NCBI GenBank assembly: GCA_027382625.1
Contig: JAJKFJ010021537.1
Location: 1-64,000 of the forward strand
Length of the DNA: 64,000 bases
Source of the DNA: Tetmemena sp. SeJ-2015
Taxonomy: Eukaryota > Ciliophora > Spirotrichea > Sporadotrichida > Oxytrichidae
Direction: 5' to 3'
The position numbers and the translations under genes were made by a program. Shown piece by piece: positions 32,301 to 44,088 of this stretch. Every line of letters begins with the position of its first letter. Position 1 is the first letter of the stretch. The notes below the pieces were generated by a model. That model saw nothing but the letters and a program-made list of their open reading frames with translations. It made no database searches and was not told the DNA's origin.

Positions 32301-35300
32301 GATTAAAATGAAGCTAGATCATATTTGTAGAGAGCCGATCAGAAGAAGATGTACCTTCAGTTCTTGAGAGGAGCACTTTTGAGAAAATATTTCCTAAAGA
32401 TGCACTCCGAGTTTTCAAAGATCAATATGAAATACGATAAGTAAGCCAAATTCTACAGAGAAAAGCGCAGAAAGACTTTAAAAAGAGCGATGTGTGGTTT
32501 CTTACAGAATATTCTCATTAATCATGAGAAGAGAAACAAGCTTTAAATAGCAGTCGGCTATCTAAAGAACAATCTTTTGCTGAAATCAATCAAGACTTGG
32601 GCTTTCATGATGCCTGAGTTGAGATAAAAGTAAAGGCTTTATCACCTAGTCAGCAGAGATAGAAAGCAGAAGACTTTGACAGCTTGCTTTAATACCTTGA
32701 AAGTGTATCATTCATTCAAGCTAAACTAGAAAACAGTTGATCACTTTATGACTCACAGTTTGAGACTCATCACCTAGAAACGCTTCTTTAAAACTTGGAC
32801 TTCCTCCCTTAATCGCAAGACTTCTCTATCACTCTTAGACAAGCTTTTCACAGAGCACAGATAGAGAGAGTTCTTTTCGAGAGTTCACAAAAAGAGCGTT
32901 TTTGAAGAATCAGTTAACTCTCACATGAAGCTGTTCAAGGAGTTTAAGCTCCTGGAGTTCACGCTGATGAGAGGCTTAAAGAGAAATGTTGACCGCAGAC
33001 TTGAGTGGCTCTAAATCTGGGATAAGGTCTAGCTTAATAAAGTGAAATTCTCCAAGCTTCACTGTATCAGGAGATGGAGAGAGGAGAAACTCAGAATTGA
33101 TAGAGACCAAAGACTTGTGCATTTCATGATAGTGCAAATCAAGAACCAGATCATTAAGAAGTAAACTTTAGTAATATTTTTAATAAGTAAGAAGTATTTC
33201 AACGTGCTATCTCGAAGGATGAGAGAATAAAGAATTCAAAGAAAGGCTGTTACAGATAGAGTCTTAAGTATTAAAACTCTCTATTTCTAGGGCTTGAAGA
33301 AGGTTGCAAAGTCCAGAGTTAACTGCAAGGTTCAGTATAAATATCTGACTAAGAGAAAGAGAAAAGAAATCCTAGGTTAAACTTTAGAGTATTGGATAAA
33401 TGAAATCTAAGACTTGAACATCTTAAGAGGATTCATCTAAAGATAGAGTTTGAGAAAGGAATCTCAGGTAATTGCTTCTTGGAGATAGCAAGTTGAGAAG
33501 AACAAGCTATTTAGTGATTTTATTAATCCTAATTGAAATTAAGCAAGATAGACTTAAGATTCTCAGCTGTTTCTAAATCTCCAACTACCACAGAGCAAGG
33601 CTTTATCTTCGCTTACTTTATCAGAACAAAGAAAAGTAGATCTTACAAAGAAAGCTCTACGAGAATCTTCAAAGCCTTATCTGCGAGAATCTTATGAGGT
33701 CTGTGATTTAGTCAGCCAGACTTTACTTGAGTGAACACAGAGACAAAATTAAGAAGATGCAATACCTTAAGCGTAAGGTGAATCAAAGGATCTTGAGATA
33801 AAGAATAGACTAGTGGTAAAATGAGTGCTTCAGATACTCTCACCAAACTTAGAGTCCTTAAATGCCTTGGAGTGCTTAATAGGAACATAGAATTGAGAAA
33901 CTATGTCCAAAGATGGATAGAGTATACTCAAGAAAGTTAAGAAATAGAAGAGAGGGGAGAGTTCCAATTATAAGTACGCATTTAATAGTCAAAGCAAGAT
34001 GCTTTAAGAGCTCTAAAAGACTTCTAAGAGAGAAAGGCCATGGCGAGGAATAGAATGATAAGCATCCAAGATTATAGAATCAAGAAAGCTCAAATCAAGC
34101 TTATAACTTATCTAAGATGTGCAGTTAGAATAGTCCTCAGAAGGAGAGATAATAAGAGCAGAGGGTATACTTTCTTAAGACACTAGCTTTATAAGAAAGC
34201 CCTTGTTTCATTTGCTATTCAAACTTAGAAGAACGCTAACTTCAAAGCATTAGAGTAGCAGTTTAGGAAAAGTTAAAGGCTTCAAAAGGCACCAGCACTC
34301 ATTCAAAATTTAAGGAACTTTACTTACGCTTCAAAGGAGATAAAGATCAAAAGCAATTTGCATTTGCCTTTATGTCTCACAGATTATATGAGCCCTGCTT
34401 TAAGTCTCTACTTTTGCACAATATAAAGCAAATTAAATGTATTTTATTAGGTTGTTGCACTACCTTTATAAGAGAGAGCAGCGAGTCCGTTATAACAAAG
34501 CCCTCTCCCTTCGAAGTGAGTCGCTTATTAGAAGCGCATTTGAGAGTATGAAAAGTCATACTGTATCTAAAAGACTCTTAAACGAGAAGAGGAATTATTT
34601 GAGGCAAGTAATTTTCAATTTTGATCATAATCAAGCTCTAAGGACAACCTTTGAAAGTCTCAAGGATCAGTGGCAGCACAAGAGAGATCTCTAAATTTAA
34701 TGTAGAGGATCGATAGCTTTGAATTTCTACAATATCTTATACAAATATGGAAAGTATTTATGAAATTTGATGAAGAGGACATTCATGGGAATGAAGTAAT
34801 ACTCTGAGAAAAGGTCAAGTCTGAAAAAGCTTGGTCAAAGAGCCTCGAAAACATTTAAGCTTAGAGAGACGAGGCATATTATGCATAAATGGATGAGAGC
34901 ACTTGGAAATGAGGCGAATATTAAGGTCATGGAGAGAAACAAAGATATCAAGCTAATGAAGAAACTATTCACAGTATTCAAGCGAAAATACCTAGTGAAG
35001 AGGCTGCAATTTAGAAATCTTAATACCAAGGCTCAATCATAAAATTTTATTATGAAAGTCTTCAATCTTATGTAAGCATCGCACTTCAAACATTGCGTAA
35101 GAACGCTCAAAGAAATAGGCATCTGAGAAATGCCTCATCGAATTTACTATTCTTAAACATGAATAGACTACTCTCACGCTCCTTCTTGAGTCTGCGATTC
35201 CAAACTTAGGTGATTAAGAACTAAAGAGTCTTAGAGTTAAAGAGAGCACGCATGCTTGCAATTAAGGCTTTTAGTGGATGGAAATACCAGGCAATCCTCG

Positions 35301-38033
35301 ATAAAACGTATAATTCCTACTCCATTTAGTTTCTTTATTTTTTTATTCCAAATACAAGGAGAATCTAAGCTTGCACTTCACCAATTGGTTCAACCTGTAT
35401 AAATACAACACCACCCAGAAGAGTTTGCTCTCTACTTTGGTCTTCAAGAAAGATACCACTGAGAATTTTTCAAATGAATATGTCTTGGATTTTTATGATG
35501 AGAAGCGGGAGTTCTTTACTAAATGGCGAAAGCAGGCCTATAGATAGAGGTTCTTGGATCTTCTCTAAGTCAATTTTACCTTCCCACACCAGAGATACAT
35601 AGCTGGTAGATGCCTCTCAAACTGGAAGAGATTCACCAAACTCAATCAGCAGAAGGATGAATTGATATGAACTTATTTTGAATACAGACTTCATAATCTT
35701 TGATAGAGCAGTGTTAGGGCATGAGGTAGAGTCTCTTAGCGAGAAGAGTGGTGCGAGAGTGGTACACATAGATATAGCCTTAGTTGCCAGCTAGAGTGCT
35801 GGGCCAAAGGCTAGAGAGGAGCGTAAATAGACTACTCCAGATTAAAGCTCTTTACCTGATAAGCGTACAAGGACATAGGAATGAATACATCCAAGAAAAC
35901 ATTTTTCTTTAATACCATTCATAATGTGTCTGATATTTAAATTAAAACCTCACTGAGATAGTTGGCAAGAAGGAATAAGAGGTGAAGAGAGAATACTTTT
36001 ACTCCTGGAGGAGATAGTTCGCAATCCTTAATCTTCTTGCTATTAGAATAATTGCAGTTCTTTTTTATTTCTCTTGAATTTTTGTGATCTTCAAAAAGTA
36101 ATGATGCTAAAGAATAAGCGAAGAATGATCAAGAATTGCATGCTGGCTTTGCAGCTAAATGCACAGCAGTCTCAAGTAGAAAAGTAGCAGTTCTCAAGTC
36201 TGGGTGATTTTGTGAGATCTGTGTCTCCTCACACTCAGATCTCACTCATGAGAGTCTTCAGTGACAAAGGTAGTAAAATTCAAAGAGAGGAGCTGCTCAG
36301 ACAGTACTTCTTGAGGTTTAAGATTGGAGCTAAGAACTAGAAGAAAATTAACATCCTCAAAGGATAAGCTAATCAATACTATCGAATAATAGAGGCTATA
36401 TTATATTTCACTTAAACTTAAATACTTCAGAGTGAGAACTCAGCAGAAGTTCTTCCCTTGCAAATGGTTCAAACCTTCTTGCAGAGACATAAAGAGAGAA
36501 CGTATGAAGAGCAAGGCTTGAGTTTTTGGAGAGCTCAAGATTTTAAAGAAGTGCATGTGGGCCTTTGTTGACAACACTCTAAAACAGAGAAAGCTTCACC
36601 ATGCGAGAGCTTACTACCAACACTAGATATCACAGTAAGCTATAGATGCTTTGAAAACAGAAGTGCAATTTGCCAAGAAGAAAAGCTAACTGAACACTCG
36701 AATGATGTACTTCCTGAAGAAGAAGTGCATTCTCATCTTCAAGGTCTCATTTACTCAGTGGCGAGTGAAGTTCGAACACAGGAATTATGGCAAGACCGCA
36801 GTTAATGAGTACAACAGCTTCCGCAACATGAAACTTAAGCGCATGGCCTTTGACTATTTCACGGCTATTATCCACTAGAGACTTCAGATCAAGGATATGA
36901 CTGCCAAAGCGCAGAATTATTTCTACAAGAAGGAGCAGCTGAAGGTCCTTCACAAATGTTTCTATGCACTTAGAGAAAGCTCTCTCACCAAGTAAGTATC
37001 AACCTATATCCGCTTCTCTTATTTACCTATTCCCTATAGCAAGCATGAAAGATAGCAGCATTCTGAGAGTGAGATGACAGCCCTGAAGTTCTACGCCTTC
37101 AACTTGCTAACTTCTCACCTGAGAGCTTGGAAGAAGGAAATCAGGATCAATAAGAACAGATAGAAGCGCTCCAAGATGTACTCCCTTTTCTCAGCCTGGA
37201 AGTTCTACACGAAGGAGAGAGTTCTCCTGAAGAAGTACTTGCAAGAGTGCTCTTAAGTTCCCAGTGAGGCAAGTGGGTTGTAGAAAAGCAAAGTCAGACA
37301 CAGGTCTAAGAATGGAGAGAGAAGCGGAAGTAACAATAGACCGCCTGTTAGAGGAGCCTCCAATGGCTCAGAGAATAATGAGAACGCTTATGTCAATGGA
37401 GAGGGCTACCTATCTGCTAGGTCCAACAGCAACAATGCCTATAATTCCAAGATAACTCAAGCTAAGATATTTTATGAGAGTCCATTCCCTTAATATAATT
37501 TAAAGAGACTAGATCCTAACTTCATGACAACTCAAGAGATGAGAGAAAAGGTGGCGAGATTCAGTAACATAAGGAGTGACTTTGTAGATGGAGTAAGCTA
37601 GGAGGGGACACCTTTCGTTACAGCCCAGGATAGAAAAATCTTAGGATCGAATCATAATGTCCTTAACTCTGCAAGTCCAAGTCCCATGACAAGAGTTGGC
37701 TTCAGCGCTGGCGAGAACAGGCGTATTGAAAACAGTGCTGGAGGAGCAGTCGGTTTGAGTGGAGGACTTCAGAATTTCAACCTTAGTAATGTGAACCGAA
37801 TGAGTAGTGACACTTATACTGGCTTCAAGCACCCAGCCTTTGGACTAGGGTCTCAAGGGGATATGGTGAACATCGGTAATGAGATAGCTGGCCAATTTGG
37901 GAGCAACTACAACTCAGCTGTTCAAAGTACAAGTGGGAAGTCACCACTTCAGCAGCAGAGAATGAATTCTGCCTCTAATGCTGGAGCTTACTCGAGCGGT
38001 GGGGATAGATAAATAAGCAGGAAGTATATGTGA
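29304..38033 (+). CDS. Giant Sfi1-like centrin-binding repeat protein
   Basis: It starts MQNSNQKMDMGSFLGQGLRF at 29304; early part includes MEDLSLMDLLNGFDVVVAEK and ANHVYRLILRNEREKQY. From about 30.5 to 37.3 kb the translation is a long series of helical units with a regularly placed aromatic/Trp, for example YYARRLLLTAWRSLYNY, TRYLNQWRQET, SLIRSAFESMKSHTVSKRLL, LLTSHLRAWKKEIR and KMYSLFSAWKFYTKERVLLK. This is the Sfi1 repeat pattern, which binds centrin at basal bodies and striated fibres. The C-terminus (37.3-38.0 kb) is Gly/Ser/Asn-rich (RVGFSAGENRRIENSAGGAV). The stop is TGA at 38031. At about 8.7 kb it is the largest gene of the window. Several frame changes suggest IESs and introns that I did not map one by one. 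Confidence 0.72.
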
Positions 38034-38228
38034 GTGTGTGAGAGAAGCAATTTTATGAACTATATATAATTCAGATATGTCCTTCAATATAAGAAGAGGA
38101 AGTATAGCTTAATATTTTTATAAACTAACATTATGATAAATTTTAAAACATTTTTAGTATGGCTAAGATAAGATAAATCTTAAAGAAGGAATAAAAATAG
38201 AGTTTATTATCTAATGAATATATATTCA

Positions 38229-39986
38229 TCACATTCCAGAGGGGGATTGAGTCTTACCTCCTATCATGCCAGTCCCTCCGAGTGCTGCATTACTCGTCTT
38301 GTTATTCATAAAAAAGGAGCATACTTTATCACTAAAAATTATAAAAGCTCGATTGTTGTGTATCTGAGTACCGCAGACTCCATTTCTCTCTAGTATCTTA
38401 AGCTGCTCCTTCAGTTTCTTAGTGAGCTTCATGGTTTCATGAAGCACCTGCTTGAGCTCCTCCTGTCTCTCCTTCTTGTTAATACGGTTGAGTGAGTATG
38501 AGGAGACGATAGTGTTCTAGGAGATATTTGGTGGCTTGCCTGGTTGACCCCCGGCGCCTGCTCCCTGTGATTGAGTGTAGTTGTTCTTGACCGAGTTTTG
38601 CATGCGCTTGAGCTTCCTATACTCCCTGTAGAACTCCTTCATTGTTATCTCCCTCTTGATCTCCTTCATTCTGGTGTCATGACAATTTAACTGAGGAAAG
38701 TTAAGATAGGTAACTATGACCTTAGTCCTCTTCTTCATCGCCGTTTTTGGGGCCGCCTTCTTCTTCCACGAACTCATAAGTCTATATTTAAGAATGCAAT
38801 CAAGATGTAAACTAGAAGAAGTGGATTTTGAGAGAGCCGTCTGGTCCTTTGAAAGCGCTGAAGCTAACTGGTACGTTGAGGAGTTTAGCAATTTCACAGG
38901 CCTCACCCATCTTATGAAGGCAGTCAAATTCAGTTTCCCTCTTACCCTTGTCGATGGTAAGTGCGAGTGCTCTCTCCTCTTCTTCTTTGCGTTGCTTTGC
39001 AAGCTTCAAGTAGTACTTAGTCTTATCCTCTGGTGGGTTTTGAGCCCAGTTCTTAGTCTCATTACATGTATGCTTTTAAATGTGATCTCATTTCCGTACT
39101 GAGAGTTTTTGTTGGCTGACTCTAGTCTTCCTCCTCCTGGGTTCTTTTGATTCTATAGAGCGCGTAGGTTCTTGGCTCCTGCAACCACCGCAGTAGTTGG
39201 TCGCTTCTTGCTGCCTCCCTCTTTGTCCACCTTGAAGCCGTTAGCTCTGGCTCCTATCTCCTCTAGTCTGTTCCTGTCAATCAGGTTGTTGGCCTGGTCT
39301 CTGAGTGCATTCATTTGCTCCTCTCTCTTGTCTTTGTAGTCCCTCCAGCATCTCAGCTTCTTGTAGAAGTCCTCCATTGGCAGGTAGCCTGTTTTGTGGG
39401 CGTTGTGGTCCTTGTAGATCACCATGACCTCCTCCTAGGTGATTGGGAATCCTACAGTAGCAAAGTTCTGCTCTAATTCCTCGTTAGTTAAGAAGATGTG
39501 GATGGGTCTGCAAAACTCATCTCTCTCCACTCGCTGCTCGATCACGAAGCGAGAGAACCGTTGATATATCTGCTCAGCTTGTTAACCTACTTTGGACTGC
39601 TACTGGTTGGAGTGCTGAGATTGAGAGTGGCTACTGGGCTGTTTGTGAAGTGGCATCTGCTGGGATGAGGAATGCTCCTAGTCATGCTTGTCTTCCTCTT
39701 CTATAATGGCCTGTGAGGTTGTAGAGATGGCTCCGTGTTTAGAGATGGGTCTCAGATCAGAGGGTCTGCTCTTCGCACTCATGAGTCTGTTCCCACCAGA
39801 GCCACTCCCACTTCCATTCACTGCTGCCTAGGCCCCTCCATTATTCTGGGAACTGGAGTCTGGTCTGGAATGGGCGGAGTCTAGTCTCTGTTGGTAGGAC
39901 TGCTCCATACGCTTCTCAATCTCATCGAATTCGTCCCCACTCACGTTCTGCACGAATTCATCTGCGTCGTCGTTTAAAAGTGACAT
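38229..39986 (-). CDS. Coiled-coil protein with degenerate EF-hand-like region
   Basis: It starts MSLLNDDADEFVQNVSGDEF at 39986, then a Ser/Gln-rich linker. Around 39.4-39.5 kb is FATVGFPITQEEVMVIYKDH followed by NAHKTGYLPMEDFYKKL, which has EF-hand spacing but lacks most acidic ligands. Then come KLAKQRKEEEERALALTIDK, MKEIKREITMKEFYREYRKL, and KKERQEELKQVLHETMKLTK, and a Gly-rich end (ALGGTGMIGGKTQ) with TGA at 38229. Frame changes near 39.0, 38.8, 38.7 and 38.35 kb indicate IESs. The next gene upstream ends only 188 bp away with a possible GTATGT donor, so the two could be one long gene. Confidence 0.6.
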
Positions 39987-40173
39987 TGAAATCTCTGTTA
40001 TAATTATTTCAAAGTTTAATGAATAATCTAAGGACTTTTGAAATTCTTAAACTCTATCATTGGTAAATGCGAGTATTAGAATAGTGATAACTAAATATAT
40101 TTGCTTGTTGCGTACTCTATTCATAAAGTTAAGATATATCTTCATATTGCTGCTCAGGTGAGTGTATCCTCAC

Positions 40174-43100
40174 TCACATACCGGATGCACTGCTGTAGAC
40201 ACCCCCTGTTGTAATCCCCTTCGCCTTTATAGAGTTCTTGTCTGATATACTCAGTCCATCATCTTCTTATAACCAATTAATATATTCATTACAATATAAT
40301 TTGATCTTCCTCGTCATCTGAGAAGCCGAACTTGTCCCTGAGCTGTTTCTTGTTGGTGGCCTTGTTGCTCTCCTTCTCTTGTGCCTTCTTCATCAGCTGC
40401 TCGTCCTGCCTCTTGTACACCTCCAGCAGCTGCTCTATCTTCCGGTCGATCTGCTCCTCCTTCTTGCTCTTCTTCTTTCCTAGACCCAACAGCAAACGAG
40501 CCGCCTCGTCATCTCAAAAATAACTCAAGCAGACAAAAAATTAACGATACTATCTTGCATCATGTCCTTGCCAGCCCTCATGAGCGGAGGCAGCTTTGAG
40601 TTAGTACCCATGATGCTGCTCTTCCCACCACCCAGCATCTGACTGTTAAACTCACTCTGCTTACTCCTCATCATTTACTTAAGAAGATAGCATAATAAAC
40701 TAGAGTCACAATGGCTTATAATATTTCATCATTGTGCTCTCTTTGAGCTTAGATATCTCCAGGAAACGATCCCCGTTAACAGCATTCCTGCACATGGAGA
40801 AAGTCATCTTGAGATAACCAGGCTTGTGCTCGCTGCCTGTATTGTGAACCACTGTAGGCTTACGCAGCAGATTCTTAAGATTTTTGTAGCAGCCACCTAG
40901 AGGCACAACTGAGTTTCTGTCATAGTCTATTCCTTGTACTTAGCTGAAAGTGCCATCCGCCTGTAACCCATACAGATCAGAAGCTGAGGCTGGACCTGCG
41001 AAGCTCTGCCCTAGCAAGATCTCTCTCGCCCTCTGCTTGAAGTAGTCCATCTTGGCTCTCCCGAAATCAAAGTTCTCATCCTCAGCCATATTCATGTCCA
41101 TATCGCCTTCGTCCAAGTCTTCATCTTCTCTACTTAAAAAAGAGCTTAAATAGTACAAATCTTTAAATCTTCTAAGCCTTCTAGGTTTTAGTGCATCTCA
41201 TTCGGGCCATCATCCATTTCACTCTCTTGGCTGTGCTCCTCCTAAATGACTCTTGAGGGTCCACCAGGGAAGCCGGAACTTGGGGCGAATTAGTTTACAT
41301 CCTCAGTTATGAAAAACTGGTCATTCTGGCTGCTTGTAGGTTTACAATTATGAGCAAAAGAAAGTAAGTTATTAGAAAGTTTAGAATCGTCATTGCCCTT
41401 ACCAATCAATAAATTCAAACATAAGAGTTGCAAATACTTTAAGTATATTGGAATGAAGCGCATCTGCTTATGATTAGGAGGAGTGAAGATCTCCTTGTCC
41501 ATAGCATCTCTAGTTAATTCTCTGGGGAATATCTCCTTCTCGATGTTTGTATTTGGCCTGATCTCAGCAATCTGCAGAGCAACTCCCTGATTCATAAGCT
41601 CTGCATTCAAGTACTCTCCCTTGATGTCCTTCTGAGCCTCTCTAGAGAACAGCTTTAATTGGGTTAGGGTAGGGGAAGTTAACACCAATGCTACTACAAT
41701 TCTCTAATACATTATAACATATCTATGCCTGGTGTTCTGTCCTTGCGAACTTTCTTGAGGTAACTTTTGTGGTCAGGCACATCCTCGTTTATCAAAGTGG
41801 CAGAGAGTGTGCCTTGCAGAGCTGCCTCTAGCTTGGTATAGTACTGCTTTCCATTTAGTCCTATGGGATTGCCTGTAATGACTAGCAACTGCAGAGACTT
41901 CAAAGAACTGGTGTACATCAAGTCCTCTTCATCTCCCACTAAGTTATATCCAAAGTCTAACTCCTATAGCAACTTAAATTAGCTAACTATCTGTAATGTG
42001 TCATACTTAACTCTAATTAACTTAAAGTCTGTTTAAGTTCCCATGTGCATCATAAGCTCGGCATGAAAGGAGGAAAATCTATTTCTGCTCAAGTTAAGAC
42101 GCTTAAGTCTAGGCATCTACCCGAGGGCTTTGAAAATTATGGCTGGATTGATAATTGTAGAGGAGGAAGAGAAGCTGTTTGAGGAGAGATTCAAGTCCTC
42201 AATCAGCGCTAGTTCTCTCAAATCCTCAGGGAGTGTAACTAGAGCGTTTCCTTGCAAGTCTAGTATTTTCAGTTTTTTCAAGTTATAGAGATTTCTTATC
42301 GAAGAAGGAGTTATGTTATTGTAGCTGAGGTTGAGGATCTCTAGTTTAGGGAAATCCTCTGTAGCAAGCGGGGGGATATTTTGTATCTGATTATACTGTA
42401 GATTCACCTCAGAGAGCGCTTTAAGATTCTTGAGTTGCTCTAACCTCACTCTGTTATCGCTCACATCTATGCTGTTAAGGTTTTAGAAGTAGCACAGGTC
42501 CTCTTCGATGACTTCAACTATGTTTTGAGAGGCGAGTTTGCTCTTAATTGATTCGTGAGGCAGCTTCACTCTGCAAGAGAAAAGGATGAGAAAGCCATCT
42601 AGCAGCTTACCCATCTTCTCTTGTTGATTGGCTTCGGTCTGAAGTTACTGAAGTCGCTGCTCCTAGCTGCTGACTCTCTTCTTTTTACCGTACTTTATTC
42701 CACGCTTGGTGTAGACGGGATAGATGATCCTGTCTATCGTGGTTGTCTTGACAGGGAAGGGCTGACGGTTGTTCTCCTTTTGCTTTTTTAAAGTAGTCCT
42801 CACATCCTTGTAAGGAGATGAACATATGGAAGTAGAATAATGATGTTGTAATGAACCGATTTGAATGCCTGCACTAGAAGTGTCTAGCTCATTCATGGGT
42901 CGTAAGCTATTTCCTCTGAAGTTTTTCTTGCTATTTGTTGAGCCAAAGAATGTGTGATTGTCTGGTTCTCCATTTGTGTTGAGAGGATTCGTCTGGTTTC
43001 CCCAAGTTGTGTCATCTATAATTTTACAACATGTTTAACTTATTGCTCCAATTTAGATCATCAAGGTTTTGATGGATGTTCATCCTAGCATTTGCATCCC

Positions 43101-43898
43101 CGCCTCCATCGTCGTAGTCATTACTTCTCCCAGGTGATTCGTTGAACTAGTTATTGTCCCCATTTTGGGAGAGAGCAGCTTGCGAGTCTTAATTCTCAGA
43201 CATGGTCTCTTAGATGCGATTCCCAATCGATGCTCCATCGTAGTAGGGATCTTGCTAGGATTCCATGTGGCTGTTTTGCAGATGAGCTGCCATTATTTCA
43301 ATCATAAGAATAATCAGCAGATACTATAATCATCTATATATGTGTAATAAAGGGTCTTGGCTGGGGTTTTCCATGAGACTGCGGTCATATAACTGCTAAT
43401 TGAAGAGACTGGTTTCGTCTTTACTGCCCTCGTCCAGTAAGCCCCCGCCATGAGTCGTATCCTGCTAGGATATACCTTCTTGCCTTAAATTTATCATTCT
43501 CATCATAAGAAGTTAAGATGAATTGGATAATGTTGCCCCTTATACATAGCATTCTTGACTGAGAACATTTCCGTGCTCTACACTCCGTTGCCTCCAAAGT
43601 GGCTGCTTTGGTGTTGGTCGATGCTTGCACTTTCCTTCATCACCAGAAGGGAGGAGCCCTATTTCTCGCCCATACTTTCCTGGCCATTTCCCATTCGCTA
43701 GAAGTCCTTCTTATTAGAAGTGAGCGAGTTACTATTAAGCAAACGAACTCCAATTAAAACTAATACTCATTAAGTATTAGTTTCTCTTGCAATAACCAGA
43801 GTGGCAGGTCCTTTTTGCGGAGAGATTTGTGTGAGCGAGGAGCCTTGCGTATTTAATTGGTTCAGCTGTTGCTGTGAGTCGCTGTTTTTATTTGCCAT
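40174..43898 (-). CDS. Leucine-rich repeat protein
   Basis: The true start is probably ATG at 43898 (MANKNSDSQQQLNQLNTQ). A Ser/Asn-rich N-terminus follows, then about 42.8 kb KGVDRIIYPVYTKRG-type basic sequence, and LRRs at 42.48-41.8 kb: LKNLKALSEVNLQYNQIQNI, KLEILNLSYNNITPSSIRNL, KLKILDLQGNALVTLPEDL, LIEDLNLSSNSFSS, RLKRLNLSRNRFSS and LQLLVITGNPIGLNG. After the LRRs: ELTRDAMDKEIFTPPNHKQM, an acidic part (EDLDEGDMDMNMAEDENFDF), LGGCYKNLKNLLRKPTVVHN, then after an IES containing a TGA, a coiled coil (LLLGLGKKKSKKEEQIDRKI) and TGA at 40174. It resembles ciliary LRR proteins of the XRRA1 type in layout, but I cannot confirm that. Four IESs were resolved. Confidence 0.7.
40261..40309. other. 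IES in LRR gene, pointer GAAGAT
   Basis: Excised length 43 bp. Removal joins KFGFSDDEED to DGLSISDKNSIKAKG. Confidence 0.8.
40511..40555. other. IES in LRR gene, pointer AGAT
   Basis: Excised length 41 bp. Removal joins AGKDMMQD to DEAARLLLGLGKKKSKK. Confidence 0.8.
40668..40733. other. IES containing an in-frame TGA, pointer AATGATGA
   Basis: Excised length 58 bp. Unexcised, the LRR frame ends ...MMKYYKPL-TGA and a new ATG follows 31 bp later, suggesting two genes. With the 8-bp pointer used, ISKLKESTMM reads straight into RSKQSEFNSQMLGGG. Confidence 0.82.
43734..43779. other. IES in LRR gene, pointer TAAT
   Basis: Excised length 42 bp. Removal joins LVIARETN to SNSLTSNKKDFQRMGNG, extending the N-terminus to the ATG at 43898. 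Confidence 0.65.
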
Positions 43899-44088
43899 GG
43901 CCAATCCTCCTATTGTAATTATAATTCAACTATTATTTCTCATTTCATCCTCGCTCCTGCTTATTTTATTTCCTCTTTCTCGAGAGAGAGAGTTCTTAAG
44001 TTTTCTTTACACTAAGAGTGGGTTGTGATATCTTTGAGAGAGCAAGAAAATAAGTTAGAATTAAAATACCAGGAAGGAGAATTTAAAA

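Noticed and set aside
43801..44028. 75-codon + strand Cys/Leu-rich ORF
   Set aside because: The opposite strand carries the N-terminus of the LRR protein, which an IES joins in frame to the rest.
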